Assembly (NCBI RefSeq): GCF_000512585.2
Contig: NC_089241.1
Location: 7,892,001 to 7,956,000, forward strand
Length of the DNA stretch: 64,000 bases
Reading direction: 5' to 3'
Origin: Kwoniella bestiolae CBS 10118
Lineage: Eukaryota; Basidiomycota; Tremellomycetes; Tremellales; Cryptococcaceae
Part shown: positions 37,301 through 49,870 of the stretch, piece by piece
Layout of the letters: each line of letters begins with the position of its first letter
How positions within the stretch are numbered: position 1 is the stretch's first letter
Translations under genes and position numbers: made by a program
Notes under the pieces: generated by a model
Databases searched by the model: none
The model's input: the letters and a program-made list of their open reading frames with translations, nothing else
What the model was told of the DNA's origin: nothing

Positions 37301-37944
37301 GAGGGGCGAGAAGTCTACCAGGAAGAGGAAGGGATATTCATGTCAATGTGGATGAGGAGCCTTTACCACCCCGATCGGCTGGTATCAATATCTTATCGCC
37401 TCAGACTACTGGTGGGACCTCTGTCAACACTGGTGCAGGGGTCAACGATTCGATGAGATCGAGGAGAGGTCCCGTACTGCTTAGAGGTGGGTTCGGCGAC
37501 CCTAGTGGGAGTGCGAGCGGGAGACCATCAAGTTATTCTAGTCCTTCGCATAGTCCCGTGAGGGATGTGGGTCTATCAACTAAACCTCAGGGAGTGGGGT
37601 TGGGTATAAGGGAGGAGGAACCAAGTGGGAGTGGGAGTGGGAGTGGGATTAGACCATATACCAGTAATACCAGGAGATTATCCGCTGTGTCTTCACCTTC
37701 TACATCGGGGTATCCTGGACTACCCCACGGCGGCGGTAATAGAACACTCAAGGGTCAGAGGACCGCTCCCTCCTCGCTTGGACGGGAGGAGGAGGCGCCG
37801 AACATAATGGGTGTGGGCAGTACGCGCAGAGAGAGGAAGGAAGAAGAGACGTTGAGTGAAGAGGGCGTGGAGGAGCTTGAAAGTAGATTGAGTGGGATTG
37901 GTCTAGGAGGAGGAGTAAGGGGAAGGAATGCAGATGCAGCTTGA
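34389..37944 (+). CDS. ATG13: autophagy-related protein Atg13
   Basis: Regulatory subunit of the Atg1 kinase complex that starts autophagosome formation; TORC1 target. Three exons (34389-34664, 34751-35058, 35154-37944) close in frame to 1,124 residues. The N-terminal HORMA domain covers about residues 45-290: ADQVLYRFYLKTVGVLVDGR, KWFNLILPEVD, then ERWTFRAQ, AYRLGIIHFRAVFSLIRLLP and AYRLFRRLRR, the fungal Atg13 signature. The remaining ~800 residues are Ser/Pro/Gly-rich and disordered, consistent with a phospho-regulated tail binding Atg1 and Atg17. EEDDIQAFLKTLD-like patches (DEDDIQAFLKTLDALP near residue 595) may be interaction motifs. A short Gly-Ser repeat lies at 37625-37650. Confidence 0.94.
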
Positions 37945-38339
37945 TCTCGTTTGGACGTTTGGATGGTGGAGGATACTTTGCATTGGGAGTGATTTCTCTT
38001 GATTTGATTCGATTCGATTCGATCCTATGATAGATGTTATTTGGGATTATCTGTCGCGTTGTTCGTCGTTGTCATGTTATATAGATAGATGAGAATGAGA
38101 ATGAGATTGAGATGGATCATCTGTCCTGTCTGAAGCGTGCGAGGTGCTATCAGTGGATGCTATAGATGTAAGAACCCAAGTACTGCTTGGTAACTTACTT
38201 TTCTGCATCCGCACTGCATACACCTAAATCTCACTGCGGCAGAAGATGGATATCTTGATACACAGCTAATATAGCCTGTACATATCATACATAATGCATT
38301 TCCTATCTTACAAAGCACGAACAATGACTATTATAACGC
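37945..38339. other. intergenic between convergent 3' ends
   Basis: 3' flanks of ATG13 (+) and DPH1 (-). Contains GATTC- and GATGAGAATGAGA-type short direct repeats near 38005-38110. No gene. Confidence 0.6.
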
Positions 38340-40476
38340 CTAAGCCTTGACCTTATGTCTAGGCGTCCAAGGCCCCGAACTCGCATCCGCATAAAAATCC
38401 ATCGGATAATCCCCCTCCCCCCTTTCCTCCTTCTTATCAGTACTTGTCAAAGCCAGACCACCCCATCCTTTTATTCTGCCAGAGGCTACGCTCGCTTCGT
38501 ATGGGCTCAGGAGCGGGCGGGAGAAGGCATACCCCCAGTCGATGGATAGTCTCGGGCAGGAGGTTTGGATGAACGTTGATATCTCTTCGTTGCTGAATAA
38601 GGAAAGTTTAAGTGGGGAAAGCTCGGATAGGAGGATTAAGAGAGGGGGGATGGAATTGGGTGGGAGGGTTGATGTGACCGACTATGCCACGGAATATTAG
38701 CTTTGACTTACAAGTATGATATCTTGGCTTGCTGTATATGGCCACTTGAAGAAGCCTTTACTTGTTGTTGATGTTGATGGGACATCGCCATGATTACAAA
38801 GACCTTTCAACTCACCTTCAAAACGGCAAGACTCCCCTGTCTACCCAACGTACCCAACAACACTGCCCAACTCCCACTCCCCTTCTCCACTAAACCCTTT
38901 CTAGCTTCCTTGACAGCTTCTCCCCTTATCCCCCGCATCTCGGTATGTTCGTATGTCTCCCTGGTGAATTTCTTGGAGTACGGATCGTATCGGAATGCAG
39001 GGACGGTGGGATTCGCTATCATTATGGATTCGAGGTGGAATCGACCGTCTCCTACGTATCTACGAGGTGATAATCGTTAGCACTGACATGAATCTCGATT
39101 GGTGCGAAAGTGGCATTGCACAAAGAAATTTGATGTAACGGAGATAGATAAGATGATTAATGATAATGTTTAACACGATGCCATTCTACAAAATGACCAG
39201 AGGGATAACTCACATCAACCCATCCACTTCGCCCAATTTCGGTGCAGTACATCCCAAAATCTCACCAGGCGATAACGGTTTAACCTGCGGTATGGTAATA
39301 TCATACTTCCCTCTCCATACGCCTATCTCCCCCTTCTGGACTTTGCTTAATGGCCCATCTGCTTTCTCTTTCTCTGTCACATCATCCGCCTGATCCTGTA
39401 AAGGCGGCATGGACTTTTCCAAGTCGTCACGAAGGGATTGGATGGAAGCTATAAATTGGATAGTGGACACCAGGGCCAATCGGGTAGGTATCTCTTCTTC
39501 CTGCTTTTCACCTTCCTCTACCTGAGCGTGAGTATTCGAGGAGGAAGAGTTATTCTGAGCGACTTTGTCTGATTTTTCTAGAGTTATTGGAACTTTCGAG
39601 CCTGGTTGGGCAGAGCCTGCACCTAGGATCAATCGATGGAATGCTTCGCGGGAAGAAGGGAAATTGCGTCGGACGGATAGGGATAGGTGGGGGGTGTCGA
39701 TGGATATTTCGACGAAGATGTATAGTGTTTTGAGGGTTGTTTGGGACACGGGTACTATCCAAACCATCAGAAAAGTCGGTACGTCAGTTAAGTGTTATGA
39801 AAAAGATGATTTGTAGTCCAACTTACTTAGGCATGAATGCCCGTAATGGACTATCATCTCTGCACCCATCTCTTTGGCTGTATAATCGTCTATACCTGAT
39901 TATCGGCACGAGATATCATCAGCTTATGCAAACCACTTTGAGGCCGAGAGAGGGAGACCCACAGCATGCTCCATAAGTCACATCAGCCAGTAACATAGGT
40001 AAAGCGCCAGTGAACCTATCAACACACCGATATCAGCTTTGAACCATCTAGCTCGATTGAAACAGCTAAAGGTAAAAGCTGAACCCACGTCTCAATGATA
40101 TCAGCAATAGCACACCCATACATCATCAATCCCTCTGGCATCTGCAAAGCCACAGATTTCACATTATCTCGTCGAATATGATGAATCGTCTTGTGAATTT
40201 CGAAATTGTAGTTCCCCGGCAGGCCTTTGATAGGGACATCAATAATATCAGCTTCACCCTAAAGATAGGTAGGAGTATTTGTAACTGACCAGCTATAGCC
40301 TCGTTCAACTGAGGATCATTCAATATATCATCCGGTATCTGATTCGCGACTCTCCTAATTGGTGTTCTGCCCGACGAAGAGGAAGAAGAGGCCTTCGAAC
40401 TTCCCACGAACCTCTTTCGGGTTTTGGTAGGTGGTTTGGGATTTGTGGGTTTCTCGATTCCTTCTACTGCGTCCAT
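38340..40476 (-). CDS. DPH1: diphthamide synthase subunit Dph1 (radical SAM-like 4Fe-4S enzyme)
   Basis: With Dph2, transfers the 3-amino-3-carboxypropyl group from S-adenosylmethionine to a histidine of translation elongation factor 2, the first step of diphthamide synthesis in the cytosol. Visible hallmarks: LPGNYNFEIHKTIHHIRR, VALQMPEGLMMYG, DVTYGACCIDDYTA (first cluster Cys), GHSCL, GCTAPKLG, LMYVGDGRFHLES and, near the end, IQTSCPRLSIDWGYAF (third cluster Cys). The mid-protein linker (VEEGEKQEEEIP) is Lys/Glu-rich. The start at 40476 (MDAVEG) has a good context (AAAG before ATG and G after). An in-frame ATG at 40554 would add 26 basic residues. Stop at 38342-38340. Several introns. It diverges from the splicing factor gene with about 295 nt between starts. 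Confidence 0.95.
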
Positions 40477-40770
40477 CTTTGGTCGATTTCTTCTTGCTTT
40501 GTCCTTGAAGGATGACGAGTTAAGGCTTTTGCGATGTATCGTATGGGTATTCATTGAACATCCTCTTGACTGGTATTTTCAACCTTTCAACTTTTCAGGT
40601 GGCAAAGGCCTTTCAAACTTTCCCACGGTCGTTGCATGGATATCATACATTGGTCGGATATACCAAAGCTAGATAGAAACGTACACTTCATGCTTCGTCA
40701 GAGATCATCAATATCCTCTTGCATTTCTTACATCATCAAGCAATCACAAACACATCAAAAAGAACGCAAA

Positions 40771-41675
40771 ATGGAGAACAACCTGGCAGCCAACACAGCA
40801 GCAAGGAAAGAGCGTCTCATAGCCCTAAGGCGGAGGAAGGAGGGGAAAGACCTGAACGGGAATGGGAATGGAGAATCGTAAGTCGACCTTTCTCCTGCTT
40901 GCCATGGTAACTCAAAGTCAAGCCATGCATCAGAGTCATACGGGTGACAGTAGTGCTTCTATATATACTGAATAGTTTCTGCTTGCCATGACCTGCAGAT
41001 CCCACTTTGCATTCAAGCAGCGAAATTACGATCCCGAGACTCGTACCCTGCGTAAGAGGGGGAAGGACGAGGAGAATGATAATGATGATACCGTGGAGAA
41101 GAATGTGGAAGGGTTGGCGGAACAGATCATCAAGGAGGATGAGGAGAAGAGGAAGGAGGAGCTGGTGAGTGATATTTCAGGCTGTATTGGACAAGACATT
41201 CAGTGAGAGTGTATATGTAAACGAAATACGGGAGACGAAATACTTCCCTGCTTGTCACATGGGCCAAATGATAGTGTCTACAAAGAGACATGAAAGAGGA
41301 CGAATAGATTGACTGATCGAGATGATGCACATAGGACCTATTCAACATCCAGCCCAAAAGGGCCAACTGGGACCTAAAACGAGATATGACCAACCGAATG
41401 TCCAAATTGGACAGGAAGACCAACGAAGCTATAGCGACTATATTCCGTGAGTGTATCACTCCTTCTATCAATAATGAGTTCGACCACTTTTTGAAGAATC
41501 ATCAAGTGAATGGACCATGTAGCTGCAGCTCACGTGTATTACATCAATAGGACAACGCCTCCAGTCGATGAAGAAGAACCAGAAGGGAGAGGTCGAAGTG
41601 GATTTGTTGGCTAGTATGAACGCGCAGGAGCATGAGAGGGACGATGATGGGAATGAAGAGAGCGATGAGGAGTAG
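40771..41675 (+). CDS. spliceosome-associated protein, Cwf18/CCDC12 family
   Basis: Nuclear pre-mRNA splicing factor associated with active spliceosomes (fission yeast Cwf18, human CCDC12). Four exons give about 160 residues, the usual small size. MENNLAANTAARKERLIALR is followed by FKQRNYDPETRTLRKR, the family's most conserved motif. An acidic/basic coiled-coil helix with EQIIKEDEEKRKEEL, then DLFNIQPKRANWDLKRD and LDRKTNEAIATIFRQRLQS follow, both hallmark stretches. The tail is acidic (DDDGNEESDEE). Confidence 0.93.
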
Positions 41676-42028
41676 ATGGGGTCTATAGATGTAATTGTAT
41701 GTAATAGTAGCAAATCAACGAATCCGCTCAGACGATTGTCCTCTCGGCTTAAGTGTTACTCTGAATTGAAGCAAAACGATATATGCTGGCACTCTAAATC
41801 TGGCAACGTGAACAGATAATTTAGATTGGTATCAACCGAGTTGGATCGGGTTGGTTTGTGCATTCATATGAACTACTTAGATACTGATACAAATGCTGGA
41901 TATAAATTGGCGATACAAGTTGGATTGTATAGTATAAATGCTTACAAGATGTTTTGTTCTGGGCTATTCCATCCTCCCTTTCCTGTTTCTTTTCAACAAT
42001 CCCCCATTTTCGTCCCTTTGATATTCGA
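41676..42028. other. intergenic between convergent 3' ends
   Basis: 3' flanks of the Cwf18-like gene and MTHFR; AT-rich, no gene. Confidence 0.6.
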
Positions 42029-44485
42029 TCACTGCTCAAGCAAGAACCTCCAAAGACCCTCTTTATCCTTGTAATCATGATGAATCAGACTGACCAACCA
42101 CCATTCGCTCGCTATCCCTTCGAGCAATTTCCGAGCGGGTGAGAGTCGAGGGTAGAGGAGGGACCATTCTGTCCAGATATCGAATGCTTCTTCCTGCAAA
42201 ATGCATAACATACCCATTAGCCTTGTTTATGACGATCTGGACGAGTACCATGAGACAGGCCCACCTTCCAAGCTAAGAAAGATTCAGTCTCAATGATAGT
42301 GGATTGTACGATCTCCTGTCCAGGGAATACACCCCATGTGACGGCATTGACTGAATCTTCTTCGGTGTTTGTCTCGAAGTCTCCCTATGTGCGTTGTGAG
42401 TGTATCAGCATAGACCCTTGACCTTCAGGACCACCACCGCCACCTTCCGTGATATATATATATACTTCAGTAAATATCGATGCACTCACCTTCTTATTGC
42501 CCGCATAGAAGCTGATCCTCCCCCCACCCCTCTTTTCAACCTTCTCTCTCAACTTCCCAACCTCCTCAGGTTTCACGAAGAACTCCACAAACGACTTCTG
42601 GAATACATACCCCCCTCTGGGTCCCCAACCATGTACTGGATCTTCCGAGTTGACAGCATCGACTGCAGGCTGTGAGCCCACAGTCCAGCAGTTCATCTTT
42701 TCGGAATTCAATTCCAGTAGATGAGGTAAAATGGTGAGTGATTCGGGCGATAGGGGGAGGTCGCAGAAGGGTGTGGTTGGTGTTTGAGGGGATGATTTGA
42801 GGTAGGAGGTGAAGAATGATGAAAGCTCGTGGAGGGTTGTGGGTGTACCCCATTCTTTGAGGGCTTGTGCGGCCTAACATCGCATGATGGAAGACATCAG
42901 CACGGATTATATCGGAGAGCCAGTGGGGAAGACAAGGATTTCCATGAATGAATGGATGAAGTGGCAAACACAACACATGGACAGCCAAGGGATCATAAAT
43001 CGTCTAGTATGACAACACTCACAGTAATTTTCAATCCACTTCCCCATCCATCAATCTCACCATAAGCAGGCGACCTAACATCCGTAAATCTACCATTCGG
43101 ATATTCATCCCACGAGTCCTCCTGGCCTTGTCCGCTGTTCGACGGAGCCCCACCCTGGATTGCTGCCTTTTTGGGAACAGGCGGTAACGAGTGATGTTGT
43201 AGTCCCCATTGAGCGATCTGACTAGCTTCGCTCGGACTGACTGATAGACCTGTAATCTGACTACGATTATTCTGGTTCGAAGTTGAATGTCCATTGATCG
43301 CGATAGCCCCGTTCGTGAGGGGTTGATCATCTTCTATCAATCTATTATGTCTGATTATAGGCGACCTCTCGATATTACTATTACCATTGACTGCCAAGCT
43401 AGCAGAAGAGGTAGAAGTCCAATTGAGATTTTCCAAGATAGTCCGCACTGATTTCTCAAGATTCAAAGTACAGAAATGAATCCCGGGGACCAAACCAGAT
43501 TCTAAGATTTGAGAGACCATCTTGGTAGCTAGTTCTGCTCCGTACTTCTTGACTGACGAATCGTCTGATGAGATTGGGAGGAGGTCTGAAGAGATCGATT
43601 CGGGTACGGGACATTTGGTGAGGTTCACTAGTCGTCGGAAGGAGGAGAAGTTCTGGATGGGCATGATTCCTGGGATGATTGGTTGGGTGATGCCTTTGGG
43701 GTTGCAGTCATGTCAGTATCCGATGAAACATACAGTGGTGAGGCAAGAAAAGATTAGAAGCCTATGAAAACAATGAGGGAAATCCAGGACTCACCTTTCT
43801 CTCTACACACCTTCACCCAATCCAAGAACCCCTGAACATCATAGAACAGCTGCGTAACGATAAAGTCCGCACCGGCATCACACTTGACTTTCAAGTATTC
43901 CAGATCAGATTCCGGCGATTCACTATCAGGGTGTGGGGTGGGATACCCAGCTACACCGATGCAGAAGAAATCGTCGTAATTGTTCCTGATGTATCGGACG
44001 AGATCATCGGCATGTTGGAAGTAATCTGGTTGAGGGTTGGGTTCGGTAGCGTATTCTTCGGAACGGGGAGCGTCTCCTCGGAGAGCTAGGATATTACGGA
44101 TATTGAGGGATTTGCATTTCTATGATACCACAACCATTCACTCAATCAGCATACACAATGAAATACAGTCCACGGGAGTAGTGGCATGACCCACCTCCAA
44201 AGCCTGATCGACCTTGTCCTTGGGCATATTCGTACATGTCAAATGCAATATCACTTCCAATCCCAATTTCGTAATATGTTCGGCCAATTCCAATGATTTG
44301 TCCGCTGTGGATCCTCCTGCACCCCATGTTACTGATACGGCCAAGGGCGAGGGGAGAGGGGCGGAAGCCAATCGTTGGATACGATCGAGTAAGTTCACTA
44401 GACCCGCTTCTGTCCGGGGTGGGAAGAACTCGAATGTGTGGAAGGGAGCTATTCGCCCGGCCAAGAGGGAGTTGAGCTTTGGCAT
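42029..44485 (-). CDS. methylenetetrahydrofolate reductase
   Basis: FAD enzyme reducing 5,10-methylene- to 5-methyl-tetrahydrofolate, the methyl donor for methionine synthesis. The N-terminal catalytic domain begins MPKLNSLLAGRIAPFHTFEFFPPRTEAG; VSVTWGAGGSTADKSLELA, LHLTCTNMPKD, NILALRGDAPR and CDAGADFIVTQLFYD are hallmarks of the MTHFR barrel. HFCTLNLEKSVRTILENL ends it. A Ser/Asn-rich linker leads to WDEYPNGRFTDVRSPAYGE and the eukaryotic regulatory domain (NAVTWGVFPGQEIVQSTI, FDIWTEWSLLYP). Fungi commonly have two paralogues (MET12/MET13 types); I cannot say which this is. The single TCACGTGAC site upstream suggests Cbf1-type sulfur regulation. Confidence 0.95.
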
Positions 44486-44959
44486 CTTGTTATGAGATTA
44501 TACCAATGATGCTGTCTATGATGAGAATATAGACGATGTTAGAAGCCTGCGAGATGAGATATGGAGAGATAGAAATTGGACATTCCATCAATTGTCTTTT
44601 CGAGTAGAAACACTCTCTCTGCTTTCAGCCTACTTTAAAGACGCCATACCATACTGCATGGCATTTGATTCCGCTTTCCGACGGCGATCAAAAACGTGAT
44701 CACGTGACATTGCTCAATTTCGTAGCTATTCAAGCCTAAAAGGTAAATAAACGATGAACGGGGTGTCGAGGATAAAAGTTGAATTTCACTCTTGTCTTTT
44801 CTTCAAAACCATCTGTACAGACACTTGTAATGCTCGTCGAGGGAGGGAGAGATGTGTATACCAGAGAATTAGAAGGATAGAACAGTAGAAATGCGAGATA
44901 CGACTGCCACGGAAAGATCGATACAGGCTCAACATAATCTAGTATAATTCAAAGCAACA
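44486..44959. promoter_or_regulatory. divergent promoter (MTHFR / FUSC-like) with TCACGTGAC site
   Basis: 474 nt between divergent starts. TCACGTGAC at 44700-44708, embedded in ACGTGATCACGTGAC, carries the CACGTG core. In ascomycete yeasts TCACGTG is the Cbf1 element of sulfur-amino-acid genes. Position is about 215 nt upstream of the MTHFR ATG and 250 nt upstream of the plus-strand ATG. Confidence 0.5.
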
Positions 44960-47900
44960 ATGGACTGGCTACACAGGCTACGTCTGTTGGCTATACCCAC
45001 TCTTTGTGCCTTTCTGAGTTTCGTATTTGTGGTCATAAGGCCTTGGTCAAAGATAGCCGGGCAGTAAGTCTATTTCTTAAGAATTCATTGAGTACGAGAG
45101 CTGACCGTTGCTACGAATGTCATAGATGGGCTTTCCTTGTGTACACCTCGAATCTAATATTCTTCTTCCCTAGAGGCCGGATCAGTGTACAGCTAGAAGC
45201 GACAGGTAAGCTGGATCATCAATGATTACGACTGTACTAGCTGATTTGATGTGTATCTTCCTAGTTCTCGGAACGATAGGCGGTGTGCTCGGCGTGGTGT
45301 GGTCTACAGGAACGCTAGCTTTGGCCGCTTGGTGCGGGAGGAAATACGGTGCAGATTCTTCACAGAGTAGAGCTATACTTGGTTTGAGCTTGGCGTTATT
45401 GGCTTTGATAGGTAAGCTCGTCGGAACGAAATTCGTTGAAGCTGGAAGCAGACTGATACGTAATTCTGGCTGCTCAGTCGGATTCATCCGAAGCGTTTCT
45501 CGCCGGTTGAACGCTTTCTCTAAAATCGCAATCTTCTTCCCTATCTTCATGCTGACCAGTCAACAATCCATAACACATGTAAGCTTCGCCATCCCTGTCT
45601 ACGATAATCCGGTTAGACGAGCTGATATGTCGTGTCATATCAGCTGACACCCGCCCATTTCCTCCAACAATTCTACGTAGTGATCTTCTCCGCTATATTC
45701 GCCCTGCTACCCACTCTGTTACTCGCACCACATCAATCTCACAATCAAATCGGTGTGCAGATCGACAACGCAGTGAAGACCATAAACTCATTACTCCCGT
45801 TATCGATATCGAACTTACTGGATGTGGATCATCCCCTCACTCAGCACAAGCACCATCTTCGTCATTCCGGAGCTAATGTAGGACCTGGCAAGTCACTCGA
45901 GGGAGAAGCTGAAACTGCGGAACTACCCAGTCAAGACAAACTCGCTAAGCAACTCAAAGGTATCGTAGCAAATTTGCATATATCCAGTACCTCGTATATA
46001 AGGGATAGTAGGCTACTAGAAAGACAATCAACTTCCTTATTATCAGTCATCAAGGCATTACAGAAACTCCAGAGAAACCCTTTACTTGGTCAGACCAGTC
46101 ACGCACCAGGAGAACGTATACAAGCTGCCCTTCAGAAGTCATTCCCTCCTTCCAGACCAAATAGTGTGGTTGGTACACCGAAACATCGCCGATCGATAAG
46201 CCTCAGTCGACATCGATCTCGAGCGTCACTCTCTTCCGAACGAGAAGCGTCAACCGAAAATACTTGGCCCAGACACAAACTCAGACATTTGACCAGTAAC
46301 TTTGGCAGACCTTCAGAGTCCCACAAGAGTATCCCATTGGATACTAAACCGGACCTAAAAGATGCAAGTCAACATCTTGTACAAGCAATCGTAGAAGCGC
46401 TTCAACTGGTCAATCTCACCTTAGCAGAGAAATTCCATTGGCCTGGATCCAACAAGAGTGAGACTGCAAAGACAAGGGAAGAGCTGTTCGATGCTAGAGT
46501 AAATCTGGAAGACGTCTTAACGGAAGTGCAAAGGGCACTAGGAACCTTACTTAGCGGATCAGAGAAAGGACTAAATCAAGATGTGGTAGTGGATGATCTC
46601 CGACAGACTCAATCGACTTCCTCGGAATTGCCATTAACCGCAAATCAGTCACAACCGCACGTATCATTCTCGGAGTCACCGGATGTGACGAATCTCCTGA
46701 AGAACAAGGACAGATTCAGATTAGCTTTCTACATGACTGCTCTGCTAGATCTCGCGAGGGATGTCCATGGAATCACGAACACGGTCATTGAGATGAGTGC
46801 CGGGGAGATCACTCCATTCAGCTGGATGGCGATTTTCAGGCTTGGGTGGATGAGACATGATAAAGATGAGGAGGATGAGAATGCTCAAGATGGACAACCA
46901 CCTAGTACGTGACAATCACATATATAGATTCCCGTGTTACACCTTCGCTAATGTGATATGATGTTTAGATGAGACCGACCTGGTGATGGAGGAAGAACAA
47001 CCTAATGACGTAACGAAGGAATATCAAGACATGGATTTCGTCACTGCTACGTTATATCAGAGACGCTCGCTAGTACAGGAGCATGGGGATATGAGAGATA
47101 GTTTTAGTAGGTTCTGGAGAAGAGGATGGGATCAACACGGAGTCGTTAAAGGTGGGTGAAACCATTTCGTCCACTGAGATTGCTGTGCTTCAGATGATTA
47201 ACCTACTTGAGCAGCACGAATCATGTTATCTCGACTCTTCCATCAGCTCAAACACTCTCGACATGTCTTATTTTCCCTCAAAATGGCCTTAGGGATATCG
47301 CTTCTCTCCCTCCCTGCTTTCTTACCTGCCGATCATGCTGGAAGAAAATGGTATGATACCTCCCGAGGAGGATGGATGGTGGTCTCGTATATGTTCGTGT
47401 TGGAGGATACTACCGGTGCGATACTCAAGGTTGGGTTTCTGAGAGGCCTGGGCTGCTTCATCGGAGCTGTGATGGGATATGTTGTGAGTCATTTGTCGTC
47501 TGTGCTATCCTAATAATACCTGCGCCATCAAATACGATTGTGAGATGTTTCAAAGCTAAATAACATTCTACTGCATAGTGCGCCATCATAGCCCATGAAA
47601 ACCCATATGCCCTTGTAGTATTGGCAACAGCATGTACGATCCCCATCTCATGGCATATCCTTTTCAACACCTCTACACCAGGTCTGGGTGTATCAACAGG
47701 CATCACGCTCCCGCCGTTGCTCTTCATAACCTATTTGAACGAGTCGCACGGACAATCGTATTTCACTTTGGCTTGGTACAGATTTACGGATATTATCATT
47801 GGTACCTTCGCTGCGGTTTTGTTCGGAAGTTTTGTATGGCCCGTTCATGCGAGAGTGCAGTATTTCAGAGCTGTTGGAGGGACTATGGAAAGGATTACAG

Positions 47901-48958
47901 AGTTTTGTGAGTATCTCGGTTTATGCTCGCTTTTGAGAGTCATGCTGAATGTAAAGTACTGGTGATGAATAGATCTGAGGATGAGCAGGTGAGTAGGTGT
48001 TATAGGCAGTCCGATGGCTAAGAGAATGCAGCTGATTTTTTACGGTTCGTATAGGGATCTTGTCCGATCATCACTAGTGTATCGGATTGACGATAAGCAA
48101 TACGACGACTTGGAAGCGAAGATAAAAGTGAGTGTACCCAGCCTTCATTTGTCCGAGGACTTTCGTCAGTTGAACACAGCTGATTGCGTGGCTTTGTCAG
48201 CGCGAATTTGCACTGTCACGAACACTCATCTCCATCCAGAAACAAGAGATCTCCCTATTGCCCCGACCGGTCAAATTGTATTCTGAGATCATCGATGCCA
48301 TCGAAAGGTTGCTAGAGACTCTGGTGGAAATCAGGTTATTGAGGTTCAGTGTACCTAGGAAAGCTACCGTGCTGGATGTCTTACCTATACGTAGGGAATT
48401 AGTGAGTCCTCGTTTGTCCTTCCAGAATTCTTCCCGAGCTGTGATGCTGACATCACTTCGCCATTGTAGATCTCCACAATCCTGATCAACCTCTGGGCAT
48501 GCGCACATTCCTTCCACTCCCGATCACCTCTCCCCCAATTCCTCCCCACACCCAGATCACCATTATCAGAATTAATGGAAGTTACAGATCAACATGCGCG
48601 AGATATCAGGGCGTTCAGGAATACATTTGGAGAAGATATAAGAGGTAGGAATAGGAGTCATTCACCTTCGCCAATTAATATGAACCGATCTTCCAGTGCT
48701 CAAGGGGAGGGTCAGGTGGACTATCAGGCTGAGATGGCTATTCTGTATGCTATGGCGGAGAATGAGGCGCTAGGGGAGGTTTGTAATATCCTTGAAGAGG
48801 TGAGTTCGAGCTGTGTTACAATCATTCATAACATTGCCATCACGAACATGGTAGATTCGCTCAATAGGTTTGCATAGCTGACATGGGAATTGGTGCTGTA
48901 GATCGTAGCCGCTGCTAAGACCCTGTTCGGCACCCAAACGTTTTTAGACACCAATTAG
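44960..48958 (+). CDS. FUSC/DUF2421 (brefeldin A-sensitivity-related) multi-pass membrane protein
   Basis: Putative transporter of the fusaric-acid-resistance-like superfamily. Many short introns; start at ATG 44960, stop TAG 48956-48958. The N-terminal half has about six hydrophobic helices (LRLLAIPTLCAFLSFVFVV, AFLVYTSNLIFFFP, AILGLSLALLALIG, FYVVIFSAIFALLPTLLLA). A cytosolic Ser/Arg-rich region with KHRRSISLSRHRSRASLSSE follows. The second membrane block (HVLFSLKMALGISLLSLPAF, GGWMVVSYMFVLEDTTGA, GCFIGAVMGYV, GTFAAVLFGSFVWPVHAR) is the FUSC-like core. The C-terminal domain (VTDQHARDIRAFRNTFG; MAENEALGEVCNILEEI) corresponds to DUF2421. Substrate unknown. Convergent with the next gene, 66 nt apart. 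Confidence 0.85.
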
Positions 48959-49024
48959 ATCAGTCATCGACAATAGACACATACACTTACACCATCTCAT
49001 CACTAAATCAATGTTGTATGTAAA

Positions 49025-49870
49025 TCACCATGATGCATCTCGGACCTTGACCTGCGTCCCAGCCTCACTATTGAAAGTACAACCTATCTGTTTGGCTTTA
49101 CAATTCGCACAAACGACAATCGCACTCTTCTCATAAGGCTCGCATGCTATCCTATGATTCTGGCATGTGACGCAGGACTTTCCGACAAGCCCTAGCTCCT
49201 TTGCTAGATACTTTGAAGATCTGAACGCACTTATCGCTTCCTTGCTGATCTTGTGGAGACCATCGCATTTCCACCAGTGACCCGTAATGCTCGGTGCATT
49301 GGCGCGCAACTGACGGGTAATATCGTTGGATAATCCTACAAGGGAGATCAAGGTGTCTTGCAGATCTCTGAGCTCGGTATTCAGATCACTTGATCCAGGT
49401 CGAGCTGGGTTTATGAGTCGATTTGTGAAAGTTGAATGATGGCGATAACTTTCAAAGGCTGTTCCCTGCAATGTAGGGAAATCAGTGATTTCCTCTGGGG
49501 AATATCTGTCATTCTCCATGATGTTGTTGATACCATCAATTGAGGTGTTGATGGCGCTTTCTGTTTTGCTTAGGAGTCGTCGGACTCTGGGGGATAGGGA
49601 GACTGGCCGAATCTTTGCAGGTTGGGTCACACTCGCACTGCTTCCCAGACCCGTCTGTTCTAACCGTTTATCTACTTGTGGCACCATATGTTCGGCATCA
49701 GCTGTTGTCTCGGTCGGAAGAGGCTCAAAGTGTGACATCTGTGCAAATGCATCCTCATTCGTGGAGGAATTCATGAGTAATGACGGGTTTATAAACTGGG
49801 TATCATCGTCGGGCGGAGGCAGTGGACGAAAAGCGAGATCAACGATGTGAGCGGTGCGAGGGCTTGACAT
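49025..49870 (-). CDS. putative regulator with C-terminal Zn2Cys6-spaced cysteine cluster
   Basis: A single-exon frame of 281 residues from ATG 49870 (the frame is open 39 codons further up but without another ATG). The N-terminal ~100 residues are acidic and Pro/Ser-rich (FRPLPPPDDDTQFINPSLL), as in activation regions. The centre is helical and leucine-rich (LRDLQDTLISLVGLSNDITR). The C-terminus holds CVTCQNHRIAC, then 10 residues, then CANCKAKQIGC, that is C-x2-C-x6-C-x10-C-x2-C-x6-C, the fungal Zn(II)2Cys6 spacing. Unlike typical binuclear clusters it sits at the C-terminus and lacks the run of Arg/Lys after the second Cys. DNA binding is therefore uncertain. It is the first of three consecutive minus-strand regulator-like genes. 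Confidence 0.75.
   Translation of the reverse strand: MSSPRTAHIVDLAFRPLPPPDDDTQFINPSLLMNSSTNEDAFAQMSHFEPLPTETTADAEHMVPQVDKRLEQTGLGSSASVTQPAKIRPVSLSPRVRRLLSKTESAINTSIDGINNIMENDRYSPEEITDFPTLQGTAFESYRHHSTFTNRLINPARPGSSDLNTELRDLQDTLISLVGLSNDITRQLRANAPSITGHWWKCDGLHKISKEAISAFRSSKYLAKELGLVGKSCVTCQNHRIACEPYEKSAIVVCANCKAKQIGCTFNSEAGTQVKVRDASW

Noticed and set aside
44690..44708. Centromere-element-like reading of the CACGTG site
   Set aside because: Point-centromere elements are not expected in tremellomycetes, and the site lies in an ordinary divergent promoter.
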